Made by a program: the position numbers and the translations under genes
Assembly (NCBI RefSeq): GCF_018398335.1
Contig: NZ_JAHBRX010000001.1
Location: 2,410,001 to 2,474,000, forward strand
Source of the DNA: Chelatococcus sp. HY11
GTDB taxonomy: Bacteria; Pseudomonadota; Alphaproteobacteria; Rhizobiales; Beijerinckiaceae
DNA length: 64,000 nt
Direction of reading: 5' to 3'
Shown: positions 8,655-16,274 of the stretch, in pieces
Layout of the letters: every line of letters starts with the position of its first letter
Numbering within the stretch: the first letter of the stretch is position 1
The notes under the pieces: generated by a model
Database searches by the model: none
What the model saw: the letters and a program-made list of their open reading frames with translations, nothing else
What the model was told of the DNA's origin: nothing

Positions 8655-8686
8655 TCCGGCGTCGCGCAACACGTGCCTTCAGCGCA

Positions 8687-8725
8687 TCGCCGGTGTGTTT
8701 CTTCTCCCCCGGAACACACCGGCGA
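8687..8725 (+). promoter_or_regulatory. Intra-operon hairpin between binding protein and permease
   Basis: TCGCCGGTGTGTT at 8687-8699 pairs perfectly with AACACACCGGCGA at 8713-8725 (13 bp, 13-nt loop) and is followed by ATTTTCTT. It has the form of an attenuating terminator or RNase-stalling structure that favours binding-protein expression over permease expression. Confidence 0.75.
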
Positions 8726-8741
8726 ATTTTCTTGGTCCCGA

Positions 8742-9662
8742 ATGCGGAGAGAAGGCGTGCGGGAACTGGCCGGTACCTGGCATCGCAAGGGCTTTACTTT
8801 CGCCATCCTGGCGCTCCTGCCCGCGCTCATCATCTATACGCTCGTCCGTTTCATCCCCATTATCGAGACGTTGCGTCTCAGCCTGTTCCAGTGGAACCTG
8901 ATCTCACGCCGCAAGCCCTTCATCGGGCTAGACAACTTCCGGGAACTCTTCACGGACTCCCTCTTTCTCGAGGCGTTGCGCAACACCACGATCATCGCCT
9001 TCGGCGTGCTGGCCATCACGGTGCCGCTTGGCCTTGTCCTTGCCGCGCTCATCCACCACCGCACACGGTCGCGTTTCGCGGGCTTTTACGAGACGTCGAT
9101 CTTCATTCCGCACGTCGTCTCGCTCGTGCCCGCGGCCATGGCCTGGAAATGGATATTCGACGCGCGTCTTGGCCCTCTCAATACCCTCCTCGGCTTTTTC
9201 GGGCTGCCGCCGCAGGCCTGGCTTTTCGACCCCGTGCTCGCCATCATCTGCGTCATCGTTCTGTGCTCATGGCAAGCGCTGGGTTATGCCGTCCTCATCT
9301 TCCTCGTCGGCTTCAAGAACATTCCCCAGTCGCTCTACGAGGCGGCGCGGCTTGACGGCGCCTCGGCGCTGCAATGCTTTCGGCACATTTCCATACCGCA
9401 GCTCAAGCCGGTCCTTCTCTATGTTTCGGTGATCACGCTGATCGCGGCCTTCAACATCTACGCGCAGGTTTTCGTTCTGGCATCGGATTCGCAAGGCGCG
9501 CCGGGCCGGTTGGTCCGCGTGCTGGTGCTCGACATGCTAGAGAACAGCTTCCGCAACTATCGCGTGGGCTATGCCGCCGCCGAGGCGGTCATCCTGCTCG
9601 CCATCGTGCTCGCCCTCACCGCCATCCAGTTCAGAGTCTTCCGCGAAAAGGGCCGCCCATGA
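8742..9662 (+). CDS. Sugar ABC transporter permease (CUT1, UgpA/MalF type)
   Basis: This 306-aa inner-membrane permease has six predicted hydrophobic segments, beginning with FTFAILALLPALIIYTLV. The cytoplasmic EAA loop reads EAARLDGASALQCFRHISIP and contacts an ATPase subunit. The start is uncertain. ATG 8742 lies just after the intergenic hairpin and gives a normal length, whereas GTG 8673 would place the hairpin inside the coding region. It overlaps the next permease by ATGA. No ATP-binding subunit is encoded in this operon or elsewhere in region 1. Confidence 0.88.
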   Translation: MRREGVRELAGTWHRKGFTFAILALLPALIIYTLVRFIPIIETLRLSLFQWNLISRRKPFIGLDNFRELFTDSLFLEALRNTTIIAFGVLAITVPLGLVLAALIHHRTRSRFAGFYETSIFIPHVVSLVPAAMAWKWIFDARLGPLNTLLGFFGLPPQAWLFDPVLAIICVIVLCSWQALGYAVLIFLVGFKNIPQSLYEAARLDGASALQCFRHISIPQLKPVLLYVSVITLIAAFNIYAQVFVLASDSQGAPGRLVRVLVLDMLENSFRNYRVGYAAAEAVILLAIVLALTAIQFRVFREKGRP

Positions 9663-10531
9663 GCGACAGGTCCCTCCCCGCCGCCGAGGCCGGCCCAAGC
9701 GCGACGACAGGCGAGCGCGTCCTGAACGGCGTGATCGACGTCATCCTGATCGTCTTCTGCATCCTGATGCTGCTGCCGCTGGTGTTCCTGGTGTCGAACG
9801 CCTTCAAATCGCCGCAGGAACTGCTGCAGTGGCCACCCACCATCATTCCGCGTCAAGCGACACTGGAGAACATCACATCGGTTCTTGCCGAAACGCCTCT
9901 TCTGCGCTGGATCGGCAATACCTTCCTCTTCGCGGTCCTGTCGACCGTAGCCATCGTCACGACCTCGGCGGTGTCGGGCTATGTGCTCGGCAAATTCCGG
10001 TTTCCCGGTGTGCACATCATCTTCGGCATGATCCTCGCGACGGCCATCATCCCGTTCGAGGTCTATATGATCCCGCTCTACCTCGGGGTGCAGCAGCTCG
10101 GCCTTCTGAATTCGCTGTGGGGTTTGCTCATCGGCTATCTCGTGATGAGCTTCGGCATCTTCCTCATCCGCCAGTATGTCATCGCGTCAATTCCGGACGA
10201 ACTGATCGAGGCAGCCCGCATCGACGGGGCGAGCGAGGGCTGGATCTTCCTGAGAATCGTCGTGCCGCTCATGCGTGGCCCGCTGGGGACGCTCGCGGTG
10301 CTCGCCTTCTTCCAGTCCTGGACGGCGTTCACCTGGCCGATGATCATCACAGCCACCAAGGAAAGTTACACGCTGGAAGTCGGGCTCGCGCTGTTCCAGA
10401 CGGGCTTCACCGTCGATCTCGGCCGGCTCAGCGCCGCTGCGGCGCTTGCTCTCCTGCCCAGCATCCTGTTCTTCGCCTTCATGCGCCGCAATTTCGTGCA
10501 GGGCGTGGCATCGAGCGGGCTGAAGGAATAG
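9659..10531 (+). CDS. Sugar ABC transporter permease (CUT1, UgpE/MalG type)
   Basis: This 290-aa partner permease starts at the ATG overlapping the stop of the first permease (ATGA), which implies translational coupling. Hydrophobic segments include VIDVILIVFCILMLLPLVFL near the N-terminus. The EAA loop is EAARIDGASEGWIFLRIVVP. It ends 13 bp before the ceramidase-like gene, so that hydrolase is part of the transport operon. Confidence 0.9.
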   Translation: MSDRSLPAAEAGPSATTGERVLNGVIDVILIVFCILMLLPLVFLVSNAFKSPQELLQWPPTIIPRQATLENITSVLAETPLLRWIGNTFLFAVLSTVAIVTTSAVSGYVLGKFRFPGVHIIFGMILATAIIPFEVYMIPLYLGVQQLGLLNSLWGLLIGYLVMSFGIFLIRQYVIASIPDELIEAARIDGASEGWIFLRIVVPLMRGPLGTLAVLAFFQSWTAFTWPMIITATKESYTLEVGLALFQTGFTVDLGRLSAAAALALLPSILFFAFMRRNFVQGVASSGLKE

Positions 10532-10544
10532 CGGAGGGTTTGCC

Positions 10545-11783
10545 ATGCGTTTTGCCTTTGCCAGGCGAGAGATTACGCCCGCGGCACCTACCGAACTCTC
10601 AGGGTTCGCAAGTCGCGCGGGGCTTGCCACCGGCACGCTCGATCCGCTGACGGCCCGGCTCCTTCTTGTGGAAGTGGCCGGGAGGCGCGTCGCCATCCTC
10701 GCCTTTGACCTCATCGGCGTGCCGGAAGATTTCCGAGCCCGGCTCGCTTCACATCTCCCTGCCGATCTCGATCTCGTGCCTTGCGCCACCCACACCCACG
10801 CCGGCCCGCCTGTGCTCGCCCGCTCCATGCTCGGCCATGCCGATCCGGCCTATGCGGACCGCCTCGTCGCGACGACCGTCGACCTCCTGCGAGAGGCCAC
10901 CGCCGCGCTGCAGCCGGGCCGCATTGACGCAATCAAAGTGCCTGTGCCCGGCATCGCCCATAACCGCCGCCTCGACGATGGCCCCGTCGATCACAACGCC
11001 GATGCGGTGGCCTTCTGCACGGAGGATGGCGCGCTCGGCGCAGTCTGGATGAACTTCGCCTGCCATCCCGTCGTGCTCGGGCCGGACAATCTTCGCTACA
11101 GCGCGGATTTTCCCGGCGCCGCACGCCGCCGGCTGGAGGATCTTCTGTCCGCACCGGTGTTGTACACGACAGGCTGCTGTGGACAGATCAATACCGGCCA
11201 CAAGACGATGGATTCGATCCGCCAGAGCGGGATGTCCAAACGTACGCCCGAAGAAGCTGAGCGGATCGGGACCCTGCTGGCAGATACGGTCGCGCCCGGT
11301 TTGCACGGGTTGAAGGGCCGGCCCGTGGAGACGCTCGCCTATGGCGAGACGTCACAGACCGCCGCTTTCACCGCCGTCGAGACCTCCATGCGTGTCCGGA
11401 TCGCCCATGATGCGTCCCAGGTCTTGGCGAACCCCGCCGCGAGCTTTGGCGAGAAAGCCATGGCGCAGATCGACCGCGACTGGCTGACACATGAACACGC
11501 CGGCACCACCCTGACTGTGGGCGCGCTCCGGCTGGGCGATTTCACGGCCTTTTTCCTGCCCGGCGAGGTCTTCGTCGATCAGGCGCTGGCCTTGCAGGAG
11601 AAGGTCCCGGGAGCGTTGGTCGTCGGCTATGCCTATACCAATCCAGGCTATATCCCTCCCCTCACCGCCATCCCCGATGGCGGCTATGAAGTCGATATCG
11701 CCTGGCGTCCCTATGGTACGCCCGGTCCTTTCGCGCCCGGCACCGCGGAAGCTCTGGCAGAGGCTGCGCTGACGCTGGTCTGA
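10545..11783 (+). CDS. Neutral/alkaline ceramidase-fold amidohydrolase, cytosolic
   Basis: This 412-aa protein matches the catalytic domain of the neutral/alkaline non-lysosomal ceramidase family, a zinc N-acyl amide hydrolase. Visible are ATHTHAGP at 81-88 (His83, His85), NFACHPVV with His174, the TTGCCGQIN loop, FLPGEVF (Glu ligand) and YAYTNPGYIPP (Tyr). Unlike true ceramidases it has no signal peptide and lacks the C-terminal immunoglobulin-like domain, so it should act in the cytosol on an imported compound. It is the fourth gene of the LacI-controlled ABC operon. I infer removal of an N-acyl group from an imported acylated amino sugar or amino-polyol; the substrate is unproven. Confidence 0.8.
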   Translation: MRFAFARREITPAAPTELSGFASRAGLATGTLDPLTARLLLVEVAGRRVAILAFDLIGVPEDFRARLASHLPADLDLVPCATHTHAGPPVLARSMLGHADPAYADRLVATTVDLLREATAALQPGRIDAIKVPVPGIAHNRRLDDGPVDHNADAVAFCTEDGALGAVWMNFACHPVVLGPDNLRYSADFPGAARRRLEDLLSAPVLYTTGCCGQINTGHKTMDSIRQSGMSKRTPEEAERIGTLLADTVAPGLHGLKGRPVETLAYGETSQTAAFTAVETSMRVRIAHDASQVLANPAASFGEKAMAQIDRDWLTHEHAGTTLTVGALRLGDFTAFFLPGEVFVDQALALQEKVPGALVVGYAYTNPGYIPPLTAIPDGGYEVDIAWRPYGTPGPFAPGTAEALAEAALTLV

Positions 11784-11812
11784 CGGATGCGCGTCAACAT
11801 GACGGTCGCTCT

Positions 11813-11854
11813 GGATCCTCTTTCCCGGCGCTACACGCCGCCGGGAAGGGATCC
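11813..11854. terminator. Bidirectional hairpin between convergent operons
   Basis: TTCCCGGCG pairs with CGCCGGGAA around CTACACGC, and GGATCC flanks both ends, giving an extended inverted repeat. It lies between the ceramidase-like gene and the convergent dehydrogenase gene. There is no strong U-tract on either side. Confidence 0.55.
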
Positions 11855-11935
11855 ATGAACATCGCCGGCCTAACTGCGTCCGATCAAGGCCGAGGCCTCA
11901 TGGATGACGCAGTGAAACCGCGCTGACAGCCGCAT

Positions 11936-12952
11936 TCACGCCCACTCCAGCGCCTTGCCCCCGGCGGCCGCGCTCTCCTGCGCGAGGATGGCGATGCGCG
12001 TCGCGCGCAACGCGTCGGCCGTCGGCACGGCGAGCGGCTCGCCCTTGGTCAGATGGTCGAGCGCGAAACGCGCCGGCGGTTCACCGGGTGGCAACGGCCA
12101 CTCGCGCAAGGGCGTATCATGGGTTTCGACCAGGAGCTTGTCCTCGGCGAAGAGCACATCCGCCCGGCCACGGGTGCCGGTGATGCGCATGGCGTAATCC
12201 CCATGACGGGGCGAGGCCTCCGGCTGCAACCAGTCGACCTCGATGGCGATCTGAGGTCCTCCCTTGACGGTGAGGACCGCGCGTCCAGCGCCGGCAAAGT
12301 GCCGCTCGCCCGGCAGGGCCCCGACACCCGGCGCGTCGATGGCCGACACCCAGCCCGAGACCTTGCCCCGCGTGCCGCCGACGAGCCACAAGGCGAGATC
12401 GATATCGTGCACGGTGAGATCGGCGAGGATGCCGCCATATTGTCCGGCGTCGAACATCCAGTCCGGACGCCGCGCGGCATGGAACTTGTGCGGGCCGGTG
12501 GCATGGATCGTGACGATCTCGCCGATAACGCCATCGGCGATGAGGCCGCGCAGCGCCAGCGTGACCGGATAGAAGCGCTTCTCCAGCATCAACGCGACAA
12601 GCGGCCGCCCGGCAAGAGCTGCCTCCAGCGCATCAAGCCCGGCACGCGTGACCGCAAGCGGCTTGTCGACGATGGCGAAGATCCCGCGTTGGGCGAGTGT
12701 CGCGACGATGCCGGCGCGCGCGCCGAATTCCGTCACCACGGAAGCCGCATCGACGCGGTGCCGCTCGAGCATCGCCTCCACATCGGCGTAGCCGGGCGCC
12801 CCGGTGCGCTGCTCAAGGGTCGCACGGCGCGCCGGATCATGTTCGACGACGGCAGCGATGCCGACGTCTTCGCGGCGGGCGACCTCATCGAGCACATAGT
12901 CCACATGCTGGTGCGCCGCGCCGATGACCGCGATTTCAATACGCCTTGCCAT
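11936..12952 (-). CDS. Gfo/Idh/MocA family NAD(P)-dependent oxidoreductase (1)
   Basis: This 338-aa enzyme has an N-terminal Rossmann domain (EIAVIGAAHQH, a degenerate GxGxxG) and the family's KP motif as DKPLAV (Asp96-Lys97-Pro98). The C-terminal sheet domain includes DLTVHDIDLALWLVGG. Such enzymes oxidise or reduce sugars, inositols and amino-sugar derivatives at a ring hydroxyl. It is the last gene of a three-gene minus-strand operon behind a second MocA-type gene and an aminotransferase. The first glycine pattern (GAAHQH) differs from its neighbour's GPGAIGQ, so the cofactor pocket may differ. The substrate is unknown. Confidence 0.87.
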   Translation of the reverse strand: MARRIEIAVIGAAHQHVDYVLDEVARREDVGIAAVVEHDPARRATLEQRTGAPGYADVEAMLERHRVDAASVVTEFGARAGIVATLAQRGIFAIVDKPLAVTRAGLDALEAALAGRPLVALMLEKRFYPVTLALRGLIADGVIGEIVTIHATGPHKFHAARRPDWMFDAGQYGGILADLTVHDIDLALWLVGGTRGKVSGWVSAIDAPGVGALPGERHFAGAGRAVLTVKGGPQIAIEVDWLQPEASPRHGDYAMRITGTRGRADVLFAEDKLLVETHDTPLREWPLPPGEPPARFALDHLTKGEPLAVPTADALRATRIAILAQESAAAGGKALEWA

Positions 12953-12955
12953 GGC

Positions 12956-13996
12956 TTATCCCTCCGCGCCGACGGGAAATTCATCGGTCGAAACCGCGCG
13001 TCCTTCCTCCGACGAACGGTAGATGGCGCTTGCCACCCGAACGGCCTCGAAACCGTCGCGGAAACTCACGGCCGGCGCGCGCCGCTCGTGGATGGCGGCG
13101 ATGAAATCCTGCCATTGCTGCACATGGCCGGCGATGCCGATATCACCCGGATTGGCGGCACCGCTCGCAATGCCGGAGCTTGCGCCCGGCGCCGGCACAT
13201 CCGTGAAATCCCAGCGCACGACGCTTGCGTGCTCCACCGTGAAGGCCCCACGATCCGTAAACATGCGCAGACCGGCGGGGTGGCCCGGCGGCGTCGCCGT
13301 CGTGGTGACGAGCGTGCCGATGGCGCCGCTGGCGAAGGTCAGGATCGCCGCCGTCGTGTCCTCGATGGGCAGGTCGTGGCCCAGTGTCGTCGCGAGCCCT
13401 TGCACGCGCACCACCGGGCCGAACAGCCAGAGCATCAGGTCAAGGCTGTGAACGCCCTGGTTGAACAGCGAGCCACCGCCATGGCCGATCTCGGCGCGCC
13501 ACGACTTCTCGCGATAGTACTCCGGCGAGCGCCACCAATGCACATCCGCCTCGATCAGCCGGGGCGCGCCGAGCCGCCCCGCGCGCAGGGCATCATGGAT
13601 ATAGACATGCTGCGGCTCGAGCCGCCGCTGCGAGACGACGCCACAGGTGAGCCCGGCCTGTTCGCCCTGCACGACGAGCCGGGCCGCTTCCTCCCAGTCC
13701 ACGCACAACGGCTTCTCGACGAGCACATGCCGCCCGGTCGCGATAGCCTGGGCCGCCGGCGCGTAATGCGCGCCGCTCGGTGTCGCGATGACGACGATAT
13801 CGAGATCGGCACCATCGATCATCGCCTCCGCTGTCGCGAACCATTGCGCTGCCTCGCCGCCAGCAAGCGCGGCAGCGTCCTCGGGCGCACCGCCGGCCAC
13901 AGCCGCAAGCCGCAGGCTTTCGATCTCCGCAATGGCGCGCGCATGTGTCTGGCCAATCGCACCCGGGCCGATCAATCCAACCTTGAGATCCGGCAT
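12956..13996 (-). CDS. Gfo/Idh/MocA family NAD(P)-dependent oxidoreductase (2)
   Basis: This 346-aa paralogue starts MPDLKVGLIGPGAIGQTHAR, giving a canonical GxGxxG at residues 10-15, with VEKPLCV (Glu94-Lys95-Pro96) and HGGGSLFNQGVHSLDL in the substrate-binding region. The start at 13996 has GGGCGAGGGG upstream and lies 16 bp after the aminotransferase stop; longer in-frame starts would overlap that gene. With the first MocA protein it could form a two-step dehydrogenation, or oxidation and re-reduction around a keto-sugar transamination, as in NtdC/NtdA-type amino-sugar chemistry. Confidence 0.88.
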   Translation of the reverse strand: MPDLKVGLIGPGAIGQTHARAIAEIESLRLAAVAGGAPEDAAALAGGEAAQWFATAEAMIDGADLDIVVIATPSGAHYAPAAQAIATGRHVLVEKPLCVDWEEAARLVVQGEQAGLTCGVVSQRRLEPQHVYIHDALRAGRLGAPRLIEADVHWWRSPEYYREKSWRAEIGHGGGSLFNQGVHSLDLMLWLFGPVVRVQGLATTLGHDLPIEDTTAAILTFASGAIGTLVTTTATPPGHPAGLRMFTDRGAFTVEHASVVRWDFTDVPAPGASSGIASGAANPGDIGIAGHVQQWQDFIAAIHERRAPAVSFRDGFEAVRVASAIYRSSEEGRAVSTDEFPVGAEG

Positions 13997-14012
13997 CCCC
14001 TCGCCCTTCCCT

Positions 14013-15197
14013 TTAACCCAACGCCTTCGCCATGGCCGCGATGACCGCCGCATGCACCACTTCATCGGCGAGCAGGACGTTCTGCGGCAGCCACCAGCTT
14101 TGCGCGGCGGTTTCTTCCGTGACGGGCAGATCATCCACCGGCCGGCCGCCGAGCGCGGCGACCTCGGCTCGGATGGCTGGCATGCGATTGATCGGCGGGT
14201 AACCGGCGCTTGCCGGAATGCCGGCCTCCTGCAGCGCGGCCACGACGGCATCGCGCAACGTCTTGTCGCGGCGGGCCGTCGCGAGCTGCCAGGGCATCAG
14301 ATGACGCGCATGCCGGGTGGTACGCGCGGGATCCACGACCTGGACCGGCAGGCCCTCGGCTTGCGCCAAGCCGGCGAGGCTCTTCCAGCCCGCAGCACGC
14401 GCCGCATCCATCTCGTTGAGCGTGTCGAGCATCGCATCGGCTAGCACGCCCTGCATCTCGGTCATGCGCAGGTTCCAGCCGACGCGGTCGTGCTGATACC
14501 AGCCACCGCCACGGCTGCGGCCGGCGTTGTGCAGTGACCAGATGATATCGCCGAGCTCGGCGTTATCTGTGAGTACGGCTCCGCCCTCGCCCGCCGCGAC
14601 ATTCTTGCTGGTCTGGAAGCTTAGCGTCGCCATGTCGCCGAGCGTGCCGACGCGGCCGTCAACATGCGTGGCGTCGATCGCCTGGGCGGCGTCCTCGATC
14701 ACGACGATGCCCGATCCGGCAAGCTGTTGCCTGATGGCATGAGCCTCCGCCACCGCGCCTGCGAGATGCACGGGAATGACGGCACGCGTCCTGGCGCCGA
14801 CCTTCCGCCGCACGTCGTCCGGATCGATCATCAGCGTGGCGGGATCGATCTCGGCAAAGACGGGGATGGCGCCGAGAAGCAACGGGGCGCTCGCCGTCGC
14901 AAGGAAGGTATAGGCGGGCACGATGACTTCGTCGCCGGCGCGCACGCCCGCTGCCTTCAACGCAAGTGCGATGGCGATCGTGCCATTGGTGCAGCAGGTG
15001 GCCGCGCGCACGCCGTGCAAGGCCGCGAGCCGTCTGCCGAGCGCTTCCACGACATGCCCTTGCGTGCTGCCCCACAGGCCCGAACGCACGACTTCAAGCA
15101 TGCGGCCCTCGACCTCCGCCGACGGCTTTGGCGGCCATGGAGGTATCAGACGCGCAAGTTCCGGTTGTGCCACGCCGGCTTTCAATACCTCTGCCAT
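14013..15197 (-). CDS. DegT/DnrJ/EryC1/StrS family PLP aminotransferase
   Basis: This 394-aa sugar aminotransferase family protein shows the N-terminal cofactor loop CCTNGTIAIALALKA, Asp169 in VIEDAAQAI (pairs with the pyridine nitrogen) and Lys198 in SFQTSKNVAAGEGG as the PLP Schiff-base lysine. The start at 15197 has CAGGACG directly upstream; upstream in-frame codons read poorly. The family usually transaminates keto-sugars, either to build or, by reversal, to degrade amino sugars. It is first in the operon with two MocA dehydrogenases, downstream of two LacI-type palindromes, which argues for a catabolic or inducible role rather than cell-surface biosynthesis. Confidence 0.9.
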   Translation of the reverse strand: MAEVLKAGVAQPELARLIPPWPPKPSAEVEGRMLEVVRSGLWGSTQGHVVEALGRRLAALHGVRAATCCTNGTIAIALALKAAGVRAGDEVIVPAYTFLATASAPLLLGAIPVFAEIDPATLMIDPDDVRRKVGARTRAVIPVHLAGAVAEAHAIRQQLAGSGIVVIEDAAQAIDATHVDGRVGTLGDMATLSFQTSKNVAAGEGGAVLTDNAELGDIIWSLHNAGRSRGGGWYQHDRVGWNLRMTEMQGVLADAMLDTLNEMDAARAAGWKSLAGLAQAEGLPVQVVDPARTTRHARHLMPWQLATARRDKTLRDAVVAALQEAGIPASAGYPPINRMPAIRAEVAALGGRPVDDLPVTEETAAQSWWLPQNVLLADEVVHAAVIAAMAKALG

Positions 15198-15310
15198 CGT
15201 CCTGAACCTCCACCTGTGCGCCCCTCGAACGCCGCCCGCGGCCGCTCTTCGATGAGCCCTGCACATTCGGGTTGGCCATGCTATTTCGCTCTATTCCGCG
15301 GCAAAGGTCA

Positions 15311-15326
15311 ATGAAACCGATTGCAT
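15311..15326. promoter_or_regulatory. LacI-family operator, site 3
   Basis: ATGAAACCGATTGCAT differs from site 1 by one base. It lies 114 bp upstream of the aminotransferase start. Confidence 0.7.
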
Positions 15327-15467
15327 AAAATGAACCAAGGCCAAAACGCTACGGTGGCGCCACATTTTCTCCAGCAAATAAAGTGGTTTCCGTGAGGGAG
15401 TCCGCCCCCTGCGATAGCGCTTCGTTTCATGGAAAGACGCCATCTTGTCATGCCATCCAGGCACTTC

Positions 15468-15483
15468 ATGCAACCGATCGCAT
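15468..15483. promoter_or_regulatory. LacI-family operator, site 4
   Basis: ATGCAACCGATCGCAT differs from site 1 by one base. It lies 157 bp from site 3, close to 15 helical turns, which would suit a repression loop. Confidence 0.68.
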
Positions 15484-15647
15484 GGCAGGAGCGGAAGGCG
15501 TGCGAGGGCTATGACGAATCATCGCCCCGCCGAAGGCGTCACCCCTGCGCGGCGGCTCACACGCCGAGCTATTCAGGGGTAGGCCCTGTTCAAATCCTAT
15601 CCGCTGGTAGGGGCCTGGGCCTTGCCTGATATGGCCTTCCCCACCAT

Positions 15648-15667
15648 GGCCGGGTTTCGTCCCGGCC
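15648..15667. repeat. Extragenic palindrome, GGCCGGG family
   Basis: GGCCGGGTTTCGTCCCGGCC has perfect 7-bp arms around TTTCGT and is preceded by CAT. It shares its core with the copy at 56534-56552. Confidence 0.6.
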
Positions 15668-15821
15668 CTCCCGACACGCAATGCCGGCGCGCTTCCGATC
15701 AGGGGCCGGCACAAGGCGGAGACAGCCGCGCGTCATGCGGGCACGGCTGTCATCGGCCAATCGCGCGGTCCAGATGCCTTGAGACGAAACCGTCCAGAAA
15801 GCCGTGAGGGCGAGACAGGCG

Positions 15822-16274
15822 TCAGGGAAGGACGGCGGTCGCCTCGATCTCGACCAGCGCTTCGGGCTCCACCAGCCGGACAACCTGCACGGTCGCCATG
15901 GCGGGGAAATTGCGGCCAAAGAACTCCCGATAAGCCGCCCCAAGGGCGCGGCCGTCGGCGAGATACGCGTCGATGTCGGTCACATACCAAGTGAGGCGCA
16001 CCAGATGCTCGGGGCCGGCCCCCGCTTCCGCGAGGATCGCCGCGATATTGGCGAAGGTCTGACGGGCCTGCGCAACAAAGCCTTCCGGAAAGCGCCCTTC
16101 GGCGTCCCAACCGACGATGCCACCCGTCACCACGACGCGCCCTTCGGCCATCATGCCGTTGGCATAGCCCTTCGGGCGCGGCCAGCCAGCGGGCTGAAGA
16201 ACGGTGTGCACGGGGCCGCTTTCGACAGGCGCCGTCGCTACCCCATCGGAATGTCCGTTGATCTTGTCCGTCAT
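15822..16274 (-). CDS. RidA/YjgF/YER057c/UK114 family protein (non-canonical)
   Basis: This 150-aa protein has the single-domain RidA fold, with TGGIVGWDAEG, TFANIAAILAEAGAGPEHLVR and the C-terminal VEIEATAV. Canonical RidA hydrolyses reactive 2-aminoacrylate/imines using an Arg (Arg105 in E. coli). The aligned stretch here reads PAMATVQVVRL, so that position is Met126 and the usual Cys is Thr128, while the C-terminal Glu is kept. It is therefore probably a divergent Rid subfamily with another substrate. It starts at 16274 behind AGGGAGCGG. It lies beyond the aminotransferase operon, on the same strand but separated by about 620 bp. Confidence 0.85.
   Translation of the reverse strand: MTDKINGHSDGVATAPVESGPVHTVLQPAGWPRPKGYANGMMAEGRVVVTGGIVGWDAEGRFPEGFVAQARQTFANIAAILAEAGAGPEHLVRLTWYVTDIDAYLADGRALGAAYREFFGRNFPAMATVQVVRLVEPEALVEIEATAVLP

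Larger units (their letters stand above)
15198..15821. other. Intergenic regulatory region upstream of the aminotransferase operon
   Basis: About 620 bases without a supported gene. The region holds two LacI-type operators (15311 and 15468) and one extragenic palindrome (15648-15667). TTGACC on the minus strand at 15311-15306 abuts operator 3 and could be the -35 box. Confidence 0.6.

Noticed and set aside
8673-8741. Upstream GTG start for the first sugar permease
   Set aside because: It would place the 13-bp hairpin inside the coding region and has no ribosome binding site; ATG 8742 gives a normal family length.
12053-14044. Very long plus-strand open frame (663 codons) antisense to the two MocA-type genes
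   Set aside because: Its product is Arg/Asp/His-rich with no recognisable domain, while the opposite strand encodes two complete dehydrogenases. It is a GC-rich antisense shadow.
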